8,366 nt of DNA from an uncultured Coriobacteriaceae bacterium. Lineage in GTDB: Bacteria; Actinomycetota; Coriobacteriia; Coriobacteriales; Atopobiaceae. The notes beneath the pieces are model-generated. The model did not search any database, had not been told where the DNA came from, and saw nothing but the letters and a program-made list of their open reading frames with translations. A program made the position numbers and the translations under genes. Below, in pieces: positions 1-5,636 of this stretch. Every line of letters begins with the position of its first letter. The stretch's first letter is position 1. The stretch lies in the NCBI GenBank assembly GCA_902766805.1, contig CACXFF010000298.1, forward strand, positions 1 to 8,366. The letters are read 5' to 3'.

Positions 1-105
1 ATCTACTTCGCCATTTGCTGCCTGTTCGCGTGGGCGCTGGGCGCCTTCAACAGGCGCTTCGAGTACGAGAGCCGTCCGCGCACCATCAAGGGGGTGGAGC
101 TGTGA
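1..105 (+). CDS. Amino-acid ABC transporter permease, C-terminal fragment
   Basis: Only the last 34 codons are present; the gene begins to the left of the window. The visible residues are a hydrophobic, membrane-spanning stretch (from IYFAICCLFAW on), then a basic, charged tail with NRRFEYESRP and the end KGVEL. This is how inner-membrane permeases of the HisM/GlnP family end: a last transmembrane helix followed by a short arginine-rich cytoplasmic tail. The call rests mainly on context, because its TGA overlaps the GTG start of a GlnQ-type ATPase by four bases (GTGA), an arrangement expected for translationally coupled subunits of one importer. The frame is certain. The exact substrate (polar amino acid, perhaps glutamine or cystine) cannot be told from this fragment, and a solute-binding protein gene would be expected upstream. 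Confidence 0.7.
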   Translation: MYFAICCLFAWALGAFNRRFEYESRPRTIKGVEL

Positions 106-1136
106 GCATCATCGAAGTCTCGCATCTACGCAAGGAGTATCCCAACGCCACACCGCTCAAGGACGTGAATGCCACGGTGGAGCGTGGGGAGGTCATTTCC
201 ATCATCGGCCCGTCCGGTACGGGCAAGTCGACGTTCCTGCGCTGTCTGAACCGCCTGGAGACGCCCACGTCCGGCACGATCCTGGTGGACGGTGTCGACA
301 TGTGCGACCCCGCCACCGACCTGCCGGCTGCACGCCGCAAGATGGGCATGGTCTTCCAGAGCTTCAACCTGTTCGGGCACATGCTGGTTGCCGAGAACAT
401 CATGTACGGACCGGTCAAGCTGCTGGGCATGTCCAAACAGGCGGCCTACGACCGGGCACTCGAGCTGCTCGCGCAGGTCGGCCTCAAGGACAAGGCGCTC
501 AACTACCCGCACGAGCTGTCGGGCGGACAGCGTCAGCGCGTGGCCATCGCGCGTGGTCTGGCCATGAACCCGGACATCCTGCTCTTCGACGAGCCGACTT
601 CCGCCCTGGATCCCGGCATGGTCTCCGAGGTCCTCTCGGTCATGAAGAGCCTGGCGTCTCAGGGCCTCACCATGCTCGTCGTCACGCACGAGATGCGCTT
701 CGCGCGCGACGTGTCCTCGCGGATCTTCTACATGGACCGCGGTGAGGTGTGGGAGGCCGGCCCGCCCAAGCAGATCTTTGAGGCCCCGCTGCGCGAGGAG
801 ACGCGCGACTTCGTCTTCCGCGTGCGCAGCTGGGAGCAGGAGCTGTCCCTGCCCGACTACGACCACCCGGCGATGGAGGGCTCGCTCGTGGGATTTTGCG
901 CGCGCCAGTTCTTGGGGAGGAACGTGGCGTACGCCTGCCAGCTGGTGGTCGAGGAGCTTGTCGGCCAGCGCCTGGCACCGTTGGTGCGCTCGGCGGGCCT
1001 GTCGGGCGTGCCTGTCCAACTGCGCCTTTCGGTGGCAGAGGGCGGCGCAGATGGGCTCTCGTCGATGCTCGTGGCACGTTTTGCAACGCGGGTGTCCGGA
1101 ACCGAGCCCGGCGTGCTGCACTACGAGGTGGGCTGA
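102..1136 (+). CDS. Amino-acid ABC transporter ATPase (GlnQ/HisP-like) with C-terminal extension
   Basis: A 344-residue protein that powers polar amino-acid import at the inner face of the membrane. Residues 1-240 are a complete ABC domain: Walker A GPSGTGKST (36-44), Q-loop Q86, signature LSGGQ (139-143), Walker B ILLFDE (159-164), D-loop SALD (167-170) and H-loop H196. The MVFQSFNLFGH segment and the Q-loop context are typical of the polar amino-acid subfamily. I chose the GTG at 102 because it overlaps the permease stop and follows the purine-rich GGGGGTGGAG; upstream in-frame ATG codons would lie inside the permease. Family members are usually about 240-260 residues, so roughly 100 residues at the C-terminus (about 245-344) are extra. 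They contain a helix with QLVVEELVGQR (280-290) that resembles the N-box of GHKL/RsbW-type ATPases, with Q289 where Asn is expected, then strand-like sequence but no DxGxG box. This extension may be regulatory. Transport function is secure; the extension's role is inference. Confidence 0.93.
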   Translation: MSIIEVSHLRKEYPNATPLKDVNATVERGEVISIIGPSGTGKSTFLRCLNRLETPTSGTILVDGVDMCDPATDLPAARRKMGMVFQSFNLFGHMLVAENIMYGPVKLLGMSKQAAYDRALELLAQVGLKDKALNYPHELSGGQRQRVAIARGLAMNPDILLFDEPTSALDPGMVSEVLSVMKSLASQGLTMLVVTHEMRFARDVSSRIFYMDRGEVWEAGPPKQIFEAPLREETRDFVFRVRSWEQELSLPDYDHPAMEGSLVGFCARQFLGRNVAYACQLVVEELVGQRLAPLVRSAGLSGVPVQLRLSVAEGGADGLSSMLVARFATRVSGTEPGVLHYEVG

Positions 1137-1184
1137 CGTCCGGACGCGGCGAATGAGGCGGCTTGGTGGAGGGACAACTCTCGC

Positions 1185-1213
1185 TTGCGGGCCGGGAGGA
1201 CTTCCGCTAGTAT
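1185..1213 (+). promoter_or_regulatory. Candidate sigma70-type promoter for rplS
   Basis: TTGCGG at 1185-1190 and TAGTAT at 1208-1213 are separated by exactly 17 bases, giving a plausible -35/-10 pair (three and four matches to consensus). Initiation would fall near 1220, leaving a leader of about 65 bases before rplS. It lies in the only gap between the ABC transporter and rplS, and the rplS unit has its own terminator, so a promoter is expected here. Assigned by eye. Confidence 0.45.
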
Positions 1214-1235
1214 TTCGCCTTGTGTGTAAACCTAT

Positions 1236-1259
1236 GTGCCGTTCGCTGCGCGTCGGCAC
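1236..1259 (+). other. Hairpin in the rplS leader
   Basis: GTGCCG (1236-1241) and CGGCAC (1254-1259) are perfect reverse complements around a 12-base loop. The hairpin lies in the predicted 5' untranslated region of rplS, 27 bases before the start codon. There is no T-tract after it, so it is not an intrinsic terminator. It could be an L19 autoregulatory element, or chance in G+C-rich DNA. Confidence 0.35.
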
Positions 1260-1286
1260 CTCTAGAGTGGAAAGACGAGGGTAAAC

Positions 1287-1631
1287 ATGGACTACATCCG
1301 CGCTATCGAGCGTCAGCAGATCAGGGAAGACCTCCCGACGCTGGAGGTTGGCGACAACGTCAAGGTGCACTACCGCATCAAGGAAGGCGACCGTGAGCGC
1401 ATCCAGGTGTTCCAGGGCGATGTGATTCGCCTGCAGGGTGCCGGTGCTCGTGAGACCTTCACCGTGCGCAAGGTGAGCTTTGGCATTGGCGTCGAGCGTA
1501 CCTTCCCGGTGCACTCTCCCAAGATTGCCAAGCTCGAGGTCATGCGCCACGGTGTCGTGCGCCGCGCCAAGCTGTACTACCTGCGCGATCGCGTGGGCAA
1601 GGCCGCCCGTCTGCGCGAGCGTCGTGACTAG
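1287..1631 (+). CDS. rplS: 50S ribosomal protein L19 (bL19)
   Basis: L19 sits at the 30S-50S interface of the ribosome. The 114-residue product has the usual family length (E. coli 115) and spans the whole fold: an N-terminal helix (DYIRAIERQQIREDLP), the SH3-like barrel with VGDNVKVHYRIKEGDRERIQ and FQGDVIRLQG, the FTVRKVSFGIGVERTFP segment, and the C-terminal signature RRAKLYYLRDRVGKAARL (about 92-109). The ATG at 1287 is preceded by GAGGG at 1277-1281, a normal Shine-Dalgarno distance. In many actinobacteria rplS follows rpsP-rimM-trmD; here an ABC transporter precedes it instead. Its own candidate promoter and a strong terminator suggest it is transcribed alone. Codon choice is biased as expected for a highly expressed gene. 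Confidence 0.98.
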   Translation: MDYIRAIERQQIREDLPTLEVGDNVKVHYRIKEGDRERIQVFQGDVIRLQGAGARETFTVRKVSFGIGVERTFPVHSPKIAKLEVMRHGVVRRAKLYYLRDRVGKAARLRERRD

Positions 1632-1654
1632 TGCCTGCTTTTGTCGCACGCAAG

Positions 1655-1679
1655 AGGCCGCCTTCGGGCGGCCTTTTTT
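1655..1679 (+). terminator. Intrinsic terminator of rplS
   Basis: AGGCCGCC (1655-1662) pairs perfectly with GGCGGCCT (1667-1674) around a stable TTCG tetraloop, followed by a run of five more T residues (1675-1679). Adenines at 1652-1653 could extend pairing into the T-tract. It begins 24 bases after the rplS stop and separates rplS from the rnhB cluster. Confidence 0.95.
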
Positions 1680-1737
1680 GTGGGCGGGGAGCACGCGTGA
1701 CGTCCCGTTGGCTACCATGGGGACAAGCCACGACCCC

Positions 1738-1744
1738 AGGAGGG
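1738..1744 (+). promoter_or_regulatory. Ribosome binding site of rnhB
   Basis: AGGAGGG lies four bases before the ATG at 1749. It is a near-perfect Shine-Dalgarno sequence and fixes the start, confirming the roughly 70-residue N-terminal extension of the RNase HII rather than an internal start near the catalytic domain. Confidence 0.8.
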
Positions 1745-1748
1745 ACCC

Positions 1749-2537
1749 ATGCCCCACAACGTTCATGCGGGGACGGCGGCCGAAGTGGCGGCGCTGCTCG
1801 CCTCGGCCCCCTGCGATGAGGTGGACGCGCTCTGCGAGCGCTACGCCGATGACCCGCGCGCGATGGTGCAACGTGCGCTGCGCAGCGCGGCGCGCCGTGC
1901 CGAACGAGAGCGCGCGGAGCGCAGCCGCGTCCTGGACATGTACGCGCTCGCGCGCGAGCTGGGGGGTCCCGGCCTGGTGCTCGGCGTGGACGAGGTGGGG
2001 CGCGGGGCCATCGCCGGCCCCTTGTGCGTCGCGGCCGTCGCGCTCCCCGACGAGCCTGTGCTTTGGGGCATCAATGACTCCAAGCAGCTGACGCCCGCGC
2101 GGCGCGAGGCTCTGGCCGCGCGTATCGCGCAGGTCGCTTTGGCCATAGGGCTCTACTTCGTGCCAGCCGAGCGCATCGACGAGCAGGGCATGGCCGCGTC
2201 GCTGCGCGAGGCCATGGCGGGTGCCGTGGAGGCGGCCGGCGTCGAGGCGGACGCGGTGCTCATCGACGGCAACCCCGTGCACGCGCACCCGCGTGAGGTC
2301 ACCATCGTGCACGGCGATGCCCGCGTGTCCTGCATCGCGGCCGCCTCCATCGTGGCCAAGGTGGCGCGTGACGAGCTCATGGTGAGCCTGTCCGACGAGT
2401 ATCCGGGCTATCACTGGGACGAGTGCAAGGGCTACGCTTCGGCCGCCCACGTCGCGCAGATACGCGCGCAGGGCCTCACGCCGCTCCACCGCAAGACGTT
2501 CTGTGGCAATTTCTTGCCGGAGCCCACCTTGTTCTGA
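1749..2537 (+). CDS. rnhB: Ribonuclease HII
   Basis: RNase HII cuts the RNA strand of RNA-DNA hybrids and initiates removal of single ribonucleotides misincorporated in DNA. In the 262-residue product the catalytic domain starts near residue 75. It carries DEVGRG (81-86) with D81 and E82, the NDSKQL motif (109-114), LIDGN with D173, and ARDE with D208; these are the four metal-binding carboxylates, together with the GRG motif that recognises the RNA-DNA junction. The C-terminal HRKTF (247-251) matches the family HRxSF. Residues 1-70 form a charged, helical N-terminal region with arginine-rich RSAARRAERERAERSR. An N-terminal extension is also seen in Firmicutes RNase HII, giving a similar total length (B. 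subtilis about 255). It is the first gene of the cluster leading to xerC, after the rplS terminator. In many actinobacteria lepB lies between rplS and rnhB; it is absent here. Confidence 0.97.
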   Translation: MPHNVHAGTAAEVAALLASAPCDEVDALCERYADDPRAMVQRALRSAARRAERERAERSRVLDMYALARELGGPGLVLGVDEVGRGAIAGPLCVAAVALPDEPVLWGINDSKQLTPARREALAARIAQVALAIGLYFVPAERIDEQGMAASLREAMAGAVEAAGVEADAVLIDGNPVHAHPREVTIVHGDARVSCIAAASIVAKVARDELMVSLSDEYPGYHWDECKGYASAAHVAQIRAQGLTPLHRKTFCGNFLPEPTLF

Positions 2538-2540
2538 GGC

Positions 2541-2560
2541 TGCCAACTGGCCTTTTGGCA
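2541..2560 (+). other. Short inverted repeat after rnhB
   Basis: TGCCAA (2541-2546) and TTGGCA (2555-2560) form a 6-bp stem with an 8-base loop just after the rnhB stop. No T-tract follows, so it is at best a weak attenuator or RNA-end structure. The rest of the 132-base rnhB-yraN gap shows only a small CTCAC/GTGAG hairpin (2644-2657) touching the yraN ribosome binding site, and no promoter I can support. Confidence 0.25.
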
Positions 2561-2658
2561 AATCGTGCATCGCGGAGGCCCAATCGCTTGGATGTGTGGG
2601 GGTGCACGCGCGGAAAACGCTTGGACGCATGGCACAACATGCTCTCACCTACGTGAGG

Positions 2659-2664
2659 AAGGAG
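2659..2664 (+). promoter_or_regulatory. Ribosome binding site that sets the yraN start
   Basis: AAGGAG within the purine-rich run AGGAAGGAGAGGG (2656-2668) lies five bases before ATG 2670. An in-frame ATG at 2565 has no such signal and would add 35 residues of low-conservation sequence, so 2670 is preferred. Confidence 0.75.
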
Positions 2665-2669
2665 AGGGC

Positions 2670-3146
2670 ATGGTTGACCAGATGGCAGACGTCGCGCGTG
2701 AGCGCCTGGCGCAGACCAGCGTGGGGGCGGTGGGCAAGACCGCCCGGGAGCTCTTTGGCAAGGGCTTGGACGAGCTCATCACGCGTGAGACGGGGCGGCT
2801 GGGGGAGGAGCTGGCGCTCAACTGCCTGTGCCAAGAGGGCTTGGAGCTGGTAGAGCGCAACTACAGCTGCCCCTTTGGCGAGGCGGACCTGGTGATGCGT
2901 GACGGCGGCACGGTCGTGCTGTGTGAGGTGAAGACCCGCACGGCGGACCCACGCGACAGGCACTGCGAGCCGGAGACCGCGGTAACCCCCTACAAGAAGC
3001 GCCGCTACCGCAAGATCGCCCAGTACTACTACAGCATGAGACCGTGGGTGGAGGGCATTCGCTTCGACGTGGTCTCCGTGGAGATCGTCGGTGCCCAACG
3101 TGCCGTCTGCACTCATTTCACCTCCGCGTTTTGGGACGAGTCATGA
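2670..3146 (+). CDS. yraN: YraN family protein (UPF0102), nuclease-fold
   Basis: A 158-residue member of the UPF0102/YraN family, which has a restriction-endonuclease-like (PD-(D/E)XK) fold. Its role is not firmly established; DNA processing or recombination is usually suggested from its neighbours. The conserved core is visible: GRLGEELA (42-49), VERNYSCPFGEADLV (61-75) with E71 and D73, VVLCEVKTRT (82-91) with the E86-x-K88 pair typical of this fold, and the TPYKKRRYRKIA segment (106-117). Family members are typically about 115-130 residues, so residues 1-40 are an extra N-terminal region not seen in most relatives. The gene ends ATGA with comM, so the two are probably translationally coupled, as is usual for yraN-comM pairs. 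The family assignment is strong; the biochemical function is not known. Confidence 0.92.
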   Translation: MVDQMADVARERLAQTSVGAVGKTARELFGKGLDELITRETGRLGEELALNCLCQEGLELVERNYSCPFGEADLVMRDGGTVVLCEVKTRTADPRDRHCEPETAVTPYKKRRYRKIAQYYYSMRPWVEGIRFDVVSVEIVGAQRAVCTHFTSAFWDES

Positions 3147-4615
3147 GCCCGGTGAGCATCCATGCGGCGACCATCCGCGGGGCCCAGGCCGTTCCGGTCC
3201 AGATAGAGGTCGACGTCCATGGGGGAAGCTTCGGCATCGAGCTCATAGGGCTGCCCGACGCCGCCGTGCTCGAGGCGCGCTCGCGCGTGCGCGTGGCCTT
3301 GGAGCGCTCGGGCTATGAGATCCCGCGGGGCCGCGTGACGATCAACCTCGCGCCGGCCGAGGTGCGCAAGAGCGGGACGGGCTTCGACCTGCCCATGGCC
3401 GTGGGCATCTTGCTCGCGAGCCACCAGATTCCGCCCGAAGGTTTCGATGACTTCCTGCTCGCGGGCGAGCTGTCGCTCGACGGCGGGGTGAACGCGGTGC
3501 GGGGCGGCATCGCGTACGCGGTCGCTGCGCTGCACCAGGGCCTGGGCCTGATGGGCAACCTGATGGGCGGCGAGGCCCACGCCTGCGGCAAGCCCTGCCT
3601 GGACATCGGCAGCCTGCGCGAGCTGCGCCGGGGCCTGGAGGGCTGCGAAGTGGTCTATCCGGGGGACGACGACGTTCCCGTGCGTCGGGAGGACTTGGAC
3701 TATGTGGACGTGGTCGACCAGGAGATGGCCAAGCGAGCCCTGGTGATCGCCGCGGCGGGACGGCACGGGATGCTGATGGTGGGCCCGCCCGGCTCGGGCA
3801 AGACCATGCTGGCGCGGCGGCTCCCGTCGATCCTGCCTCCCCTGAGCGACGAGGAGCGGATGGAGTGCATGCTGGTCCACTCCGTGGCCGGCGAGCCGCT
3901 CGATGGCGTCGCGGCGGGCATCAGGCCGTTTCGCGCCCCGCACCACTCGATCTCGCGCGCGGGCATGGTCGGGGGCGGGTCTCCCATCCTTCCGGGCGAG
4001 GTATCCCTGGCCAACAACGGCGTCCTGTTCCTGGACGAGCTGGCAGAGTTCCAGAGCTTCACGCTGCAGGCGCTGCGCCAGCCCCTCGAGGACGGAAGCG
4101 TGCGCCTCGTGCGTGCCGACGGGAGCTATGAGTTCCCCGCGCGCTTCCAGCTGGTCGGCGCGAGCAACCCCTGTCCCTGCGGCTACCTGGGCGATCCGGG
4201 GCACGAGTGCAGCTGCAGTCCCGCTGCGGTCCAGCGCTACCAGGCCAAGGTGGGAGGTCCGCTCATGGACCGCATCGACCTGTCCATCGTGGTGGCGCGG
4301 CCCGATGCGCACAAGGTGGTGGAGGGGGAGCGCGGCCTGGACTCGGCCGCGATGCGCGCTCAGGTGGAGGCGGCACGCTCGTTCGCGTCGTGGCGTGTGG
4401 CTCGGTGCGGGGCGCGCGAGGGGCCCGCGATCGCCGCGGACTTCACGGAGGAGGGCAAGGCGCTGCTGGAGTGCGTGGGGACCAGCCTCGCTTTGGGCGG
4501 TCGTGGCATAGCGCGGGTGGCGCGGGTGGCCCGCACGATAGCGGACCTCGACGAACAGGAGACCGTGCGCGAGCAGGACGTGGCCGAGGCCGCGGCCTTC
4601 CGGCCCGCGCGTTAG
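3143..4615 (+). CDS. comM: ComM/YifB family Mg-chelatase-like AAA+ ATPase
   Basis: ComM is a hexameric AAA+ helicase that promotes branch migration during natural transformation, helping integrate incoming single-stranded DNA. The 490-residue product is close to the family length (about 505). The N-terminal ChlI-type domain (about 18-140) has GLPDAAVLEARSRVRVAL (36-53), NLAPAEVRKSG (68-78) and FDLPMAVGIL. The AAA+ core has Walker A GPPGSGKT (214-221), FRAPHHSIS (263-271), Walker B VLFLDE (294-299), NPCPCGYLGD (342-351) followed by CSC (356-358), and LMDRIDL (374-380). The C-terminal domain contains RGIARVARVARTIADL (454-469). The four cysteines (344, 346, 356, 358) are a family trait and look like a metal site. 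The ATG at 3143 overlaps the yraN TGA; earlier in-frame starts would lie inside yraN. dprA follows after 13 bases, a consistent context for DNA-uptake processing. Confidence 0.96.
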   Translation: MSPVSIHAATIRGAQAVPVQIEVDVHGGSFGIELIGLPDAAVLEARSRVRVALERSGYEIPRGRVTINLAPAEVRKSGTGFDLPMAVGILLASHQIPPEGFDDFLLAGELSLDGGVNAVRGGIAYAVAALHQGLGLMGNLMGGEAHACGKPCLDIGSLRELRRGLEGCEVVYPGDDDVPVRREDLDYVDVVDQEMAKRALVIAAAGRHGMLMVGPPGSGKTMLARRLPSILPPLSDEERMECMLVHSVAGEPLDGVAAGIRPFRAPHHSISRAGMVGGGSPILPGEVSLANNGVLFLDELAEFQSFTLQALRQPLEDGSVRLVRADGSYEFPARFQLVGASNPCPCGYLGDPGHECSCSPAAVQRYQAKVGGPLMDRIDLSIVVARPDAHKVVEGERGLDSAAMRAQVEAARSFASWRVARCGAREGPAIAADFTEEGKALLECVGTSLALGGRGIARVARVARTIADLDEQETVREQDVAEAAAFRPAR

Positions 4616-4628
4616 GGGAGGTGCACAG

Positions 4629-5597
4629 ATGGATACGCAAGCGGAGCAGCTCTTTGTACAGGACGTGCCCGAGCGGCCGGAGCGCCCGGCTCCCGAGGGT
4701 GGCCAGGTCATCGAGCGCGGGTCTGAGGCCTGGCCGCCGTCCCTCGACGACCTCGCGCATCCGCCCGAGAGGCTCTTTTGCCTGGGAGACTCGACGGCGC
4801 TGCAGGGACCCTGCGTCTCGATCGTGGGCGCACGCAGGCCCACGCCCTATGGCGAGGCCATCGCGGAGTTCGCGGGCCGCATCGCGGCGGAGTGCGGCGT
4901 CACCGTCGTCTCGGGCGGCGCCATGGGCTGCGACGTCGTGGCCGAGCGCGCGGCACTTGCGGCGGGAGGGCGCACGGTGCTCGTGGCGGGCGCCGGTGCC
5001 GACGTGACCTATCCGCGCCGCTCGTCGGACGTCTTCGACGCGGCACGGGCGGGCAGAGGCTGCGTGGCCTCGCTCATGCCCTGGGGCTATGAGCCGCTGC
5101 CGTTCGTCTTTCCGCAGCGCAATCCCGTGATTGCCGCGCTGTCGGCGGCGACCATCGTGTGCGAGGCGGGGCTGCCGTCGGGCACGCTCTCCACGGCAGA
5201 GGCCGCAGCCGAGATGGGGCGCACCCTGCTCGCCATCCCTGGCTCGATCTTTTCGCCGCAGTCGCGCGGCTGCAACCGGCTCATCTGCGACGGCGCACAG
5301 CCCGTCACCGACGAGTCCGAACTGGAAGGCGCCCTGTGCGGCCTGTACGGGACCTTGCGCAGGGAGACGCTGGGCGGCACGCCCGACCGCGGCAGGCTGC
5401 TCTCCGCGCTGGTGGCGAGTCCGCTGCGCGTCGACGAGCTGTCGGCGCGCCTGGACCTGTCCCTGGCGCGCGTCATGCGTGCGATCACCGCCTATGAGGT
5501 GCGCGGTTTGGTGTGCAGGCTGCCAGATGGTAGGATTTCTCCCACGCGTCAGGCACTGCTCATGCGCGGTGACGTACCCCGCGAGCAAGGGCTCTAG
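4629..5597 (+). CDS. dprA: DNA-processing protein DprA/Smf
   Basis: DprA binds incoming single-stranded DNA and loads RecA during natural transformation. The 322-residue product has the Rossmann-like DNA_processg_A core: SIVGARRPTPYG (64-75), VVSGGAMGCDVVAERAAL (93-110), VLVAGAGADVTYPR (117-130), FPQRNPVIAALS (161-172), EAGLPSGTLSTAEAAAEMGR (179-198), IPGSIFSP (203-210) and GCNRLICDGA (214-223). A C-terminal winged-helix-like segment runs from about 252 to 310 (RGRLLSALVASPLRVDELSA onward). Motifs deviate from the usual pattern: SGGAMGCD instead of SG(L/M)ARGID, no His in the following helix, and NPVIA for N(R)xIA. The core is otherwise intact, so this looks like lineage divergence rather than decay. 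GGGGAGG at 4615-4621, overlapping the comM stop, is the ribosome binding site. topA often follows dprA in Firmicutes but is absent here. Confidence 0.95.
   Translation: MDTQAEQLFVQDVPERPERPAPEGGQVIERGSEAWPPSLDDLAHPPERLFCLGDSTALQGPCVSIVGARRPTPYGEAIAEFAGRIAAECGVTVVSGGAMGCDVVAERAALAAGGRTVLVAGAGADVTYPRRSSDVFDAARAGRGCVASLMPWGYEPLPFVFPQRNPVIAALSAATIVCEAGLPSGTLSTAEAAAEMGRTLLAIPGSIFSPQSRGCNRLICDGAQPVTDESELEGALCGLYGTLRRETLGGTPDRGRLLSALVASPLRVDELSARLDLSLARVMRAITAYEVRGLVCRLPDGRISPTRQALLMRGDVPREQGL
5508..5536 (+). promoter_or_regulatory. Candidate internal promoter for trmFO-xerC
   Basis: TTGGTG (5508-5513), 17 bases, then TAGGAT (5531-5536) resembles a sigma70-type promoter (three and four consensus matches). 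It lies inside the 3' end of dprA, about 100 bases before trmFO, and would let trmFO-xerC be transcribed apart from the competence genes. Found by eye inside coding DNA, so chance is a serious alternative. Confidence 0.3.
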
Positions 5598-5636
5598 GGC
5601 TGCTGCCCGACGCGCGCGAACGATAGGAGGCACGCT

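Noticed and set aside
1137..1146. 10-bp palindrome CGTCCGGACG after the ABC ATPase
   Set aside because: A short G+C-rich palindrome with no T-tract, second copy or operator-like context; expected by chance.
1690..1718. Promoter for rnhB with TACCAT (1713-1718) as -10
   Set aside because: A -10-like hexamer is present just before the ribosome binding site, but no -35 match or TGn extension accompanies it. A promoter is logically needed after the rplS terminator, yet I cannot place it with confidence.
126..2648. 840-residue open frame on the minus strand
   Set aside because: It runs antisense through the ABC ATPase, rplS, its terminator and rnhB, all clearly real. Its translation is an Arg/His/Val/Leu-rich string with no motif, as expected from third-position G+C bias.
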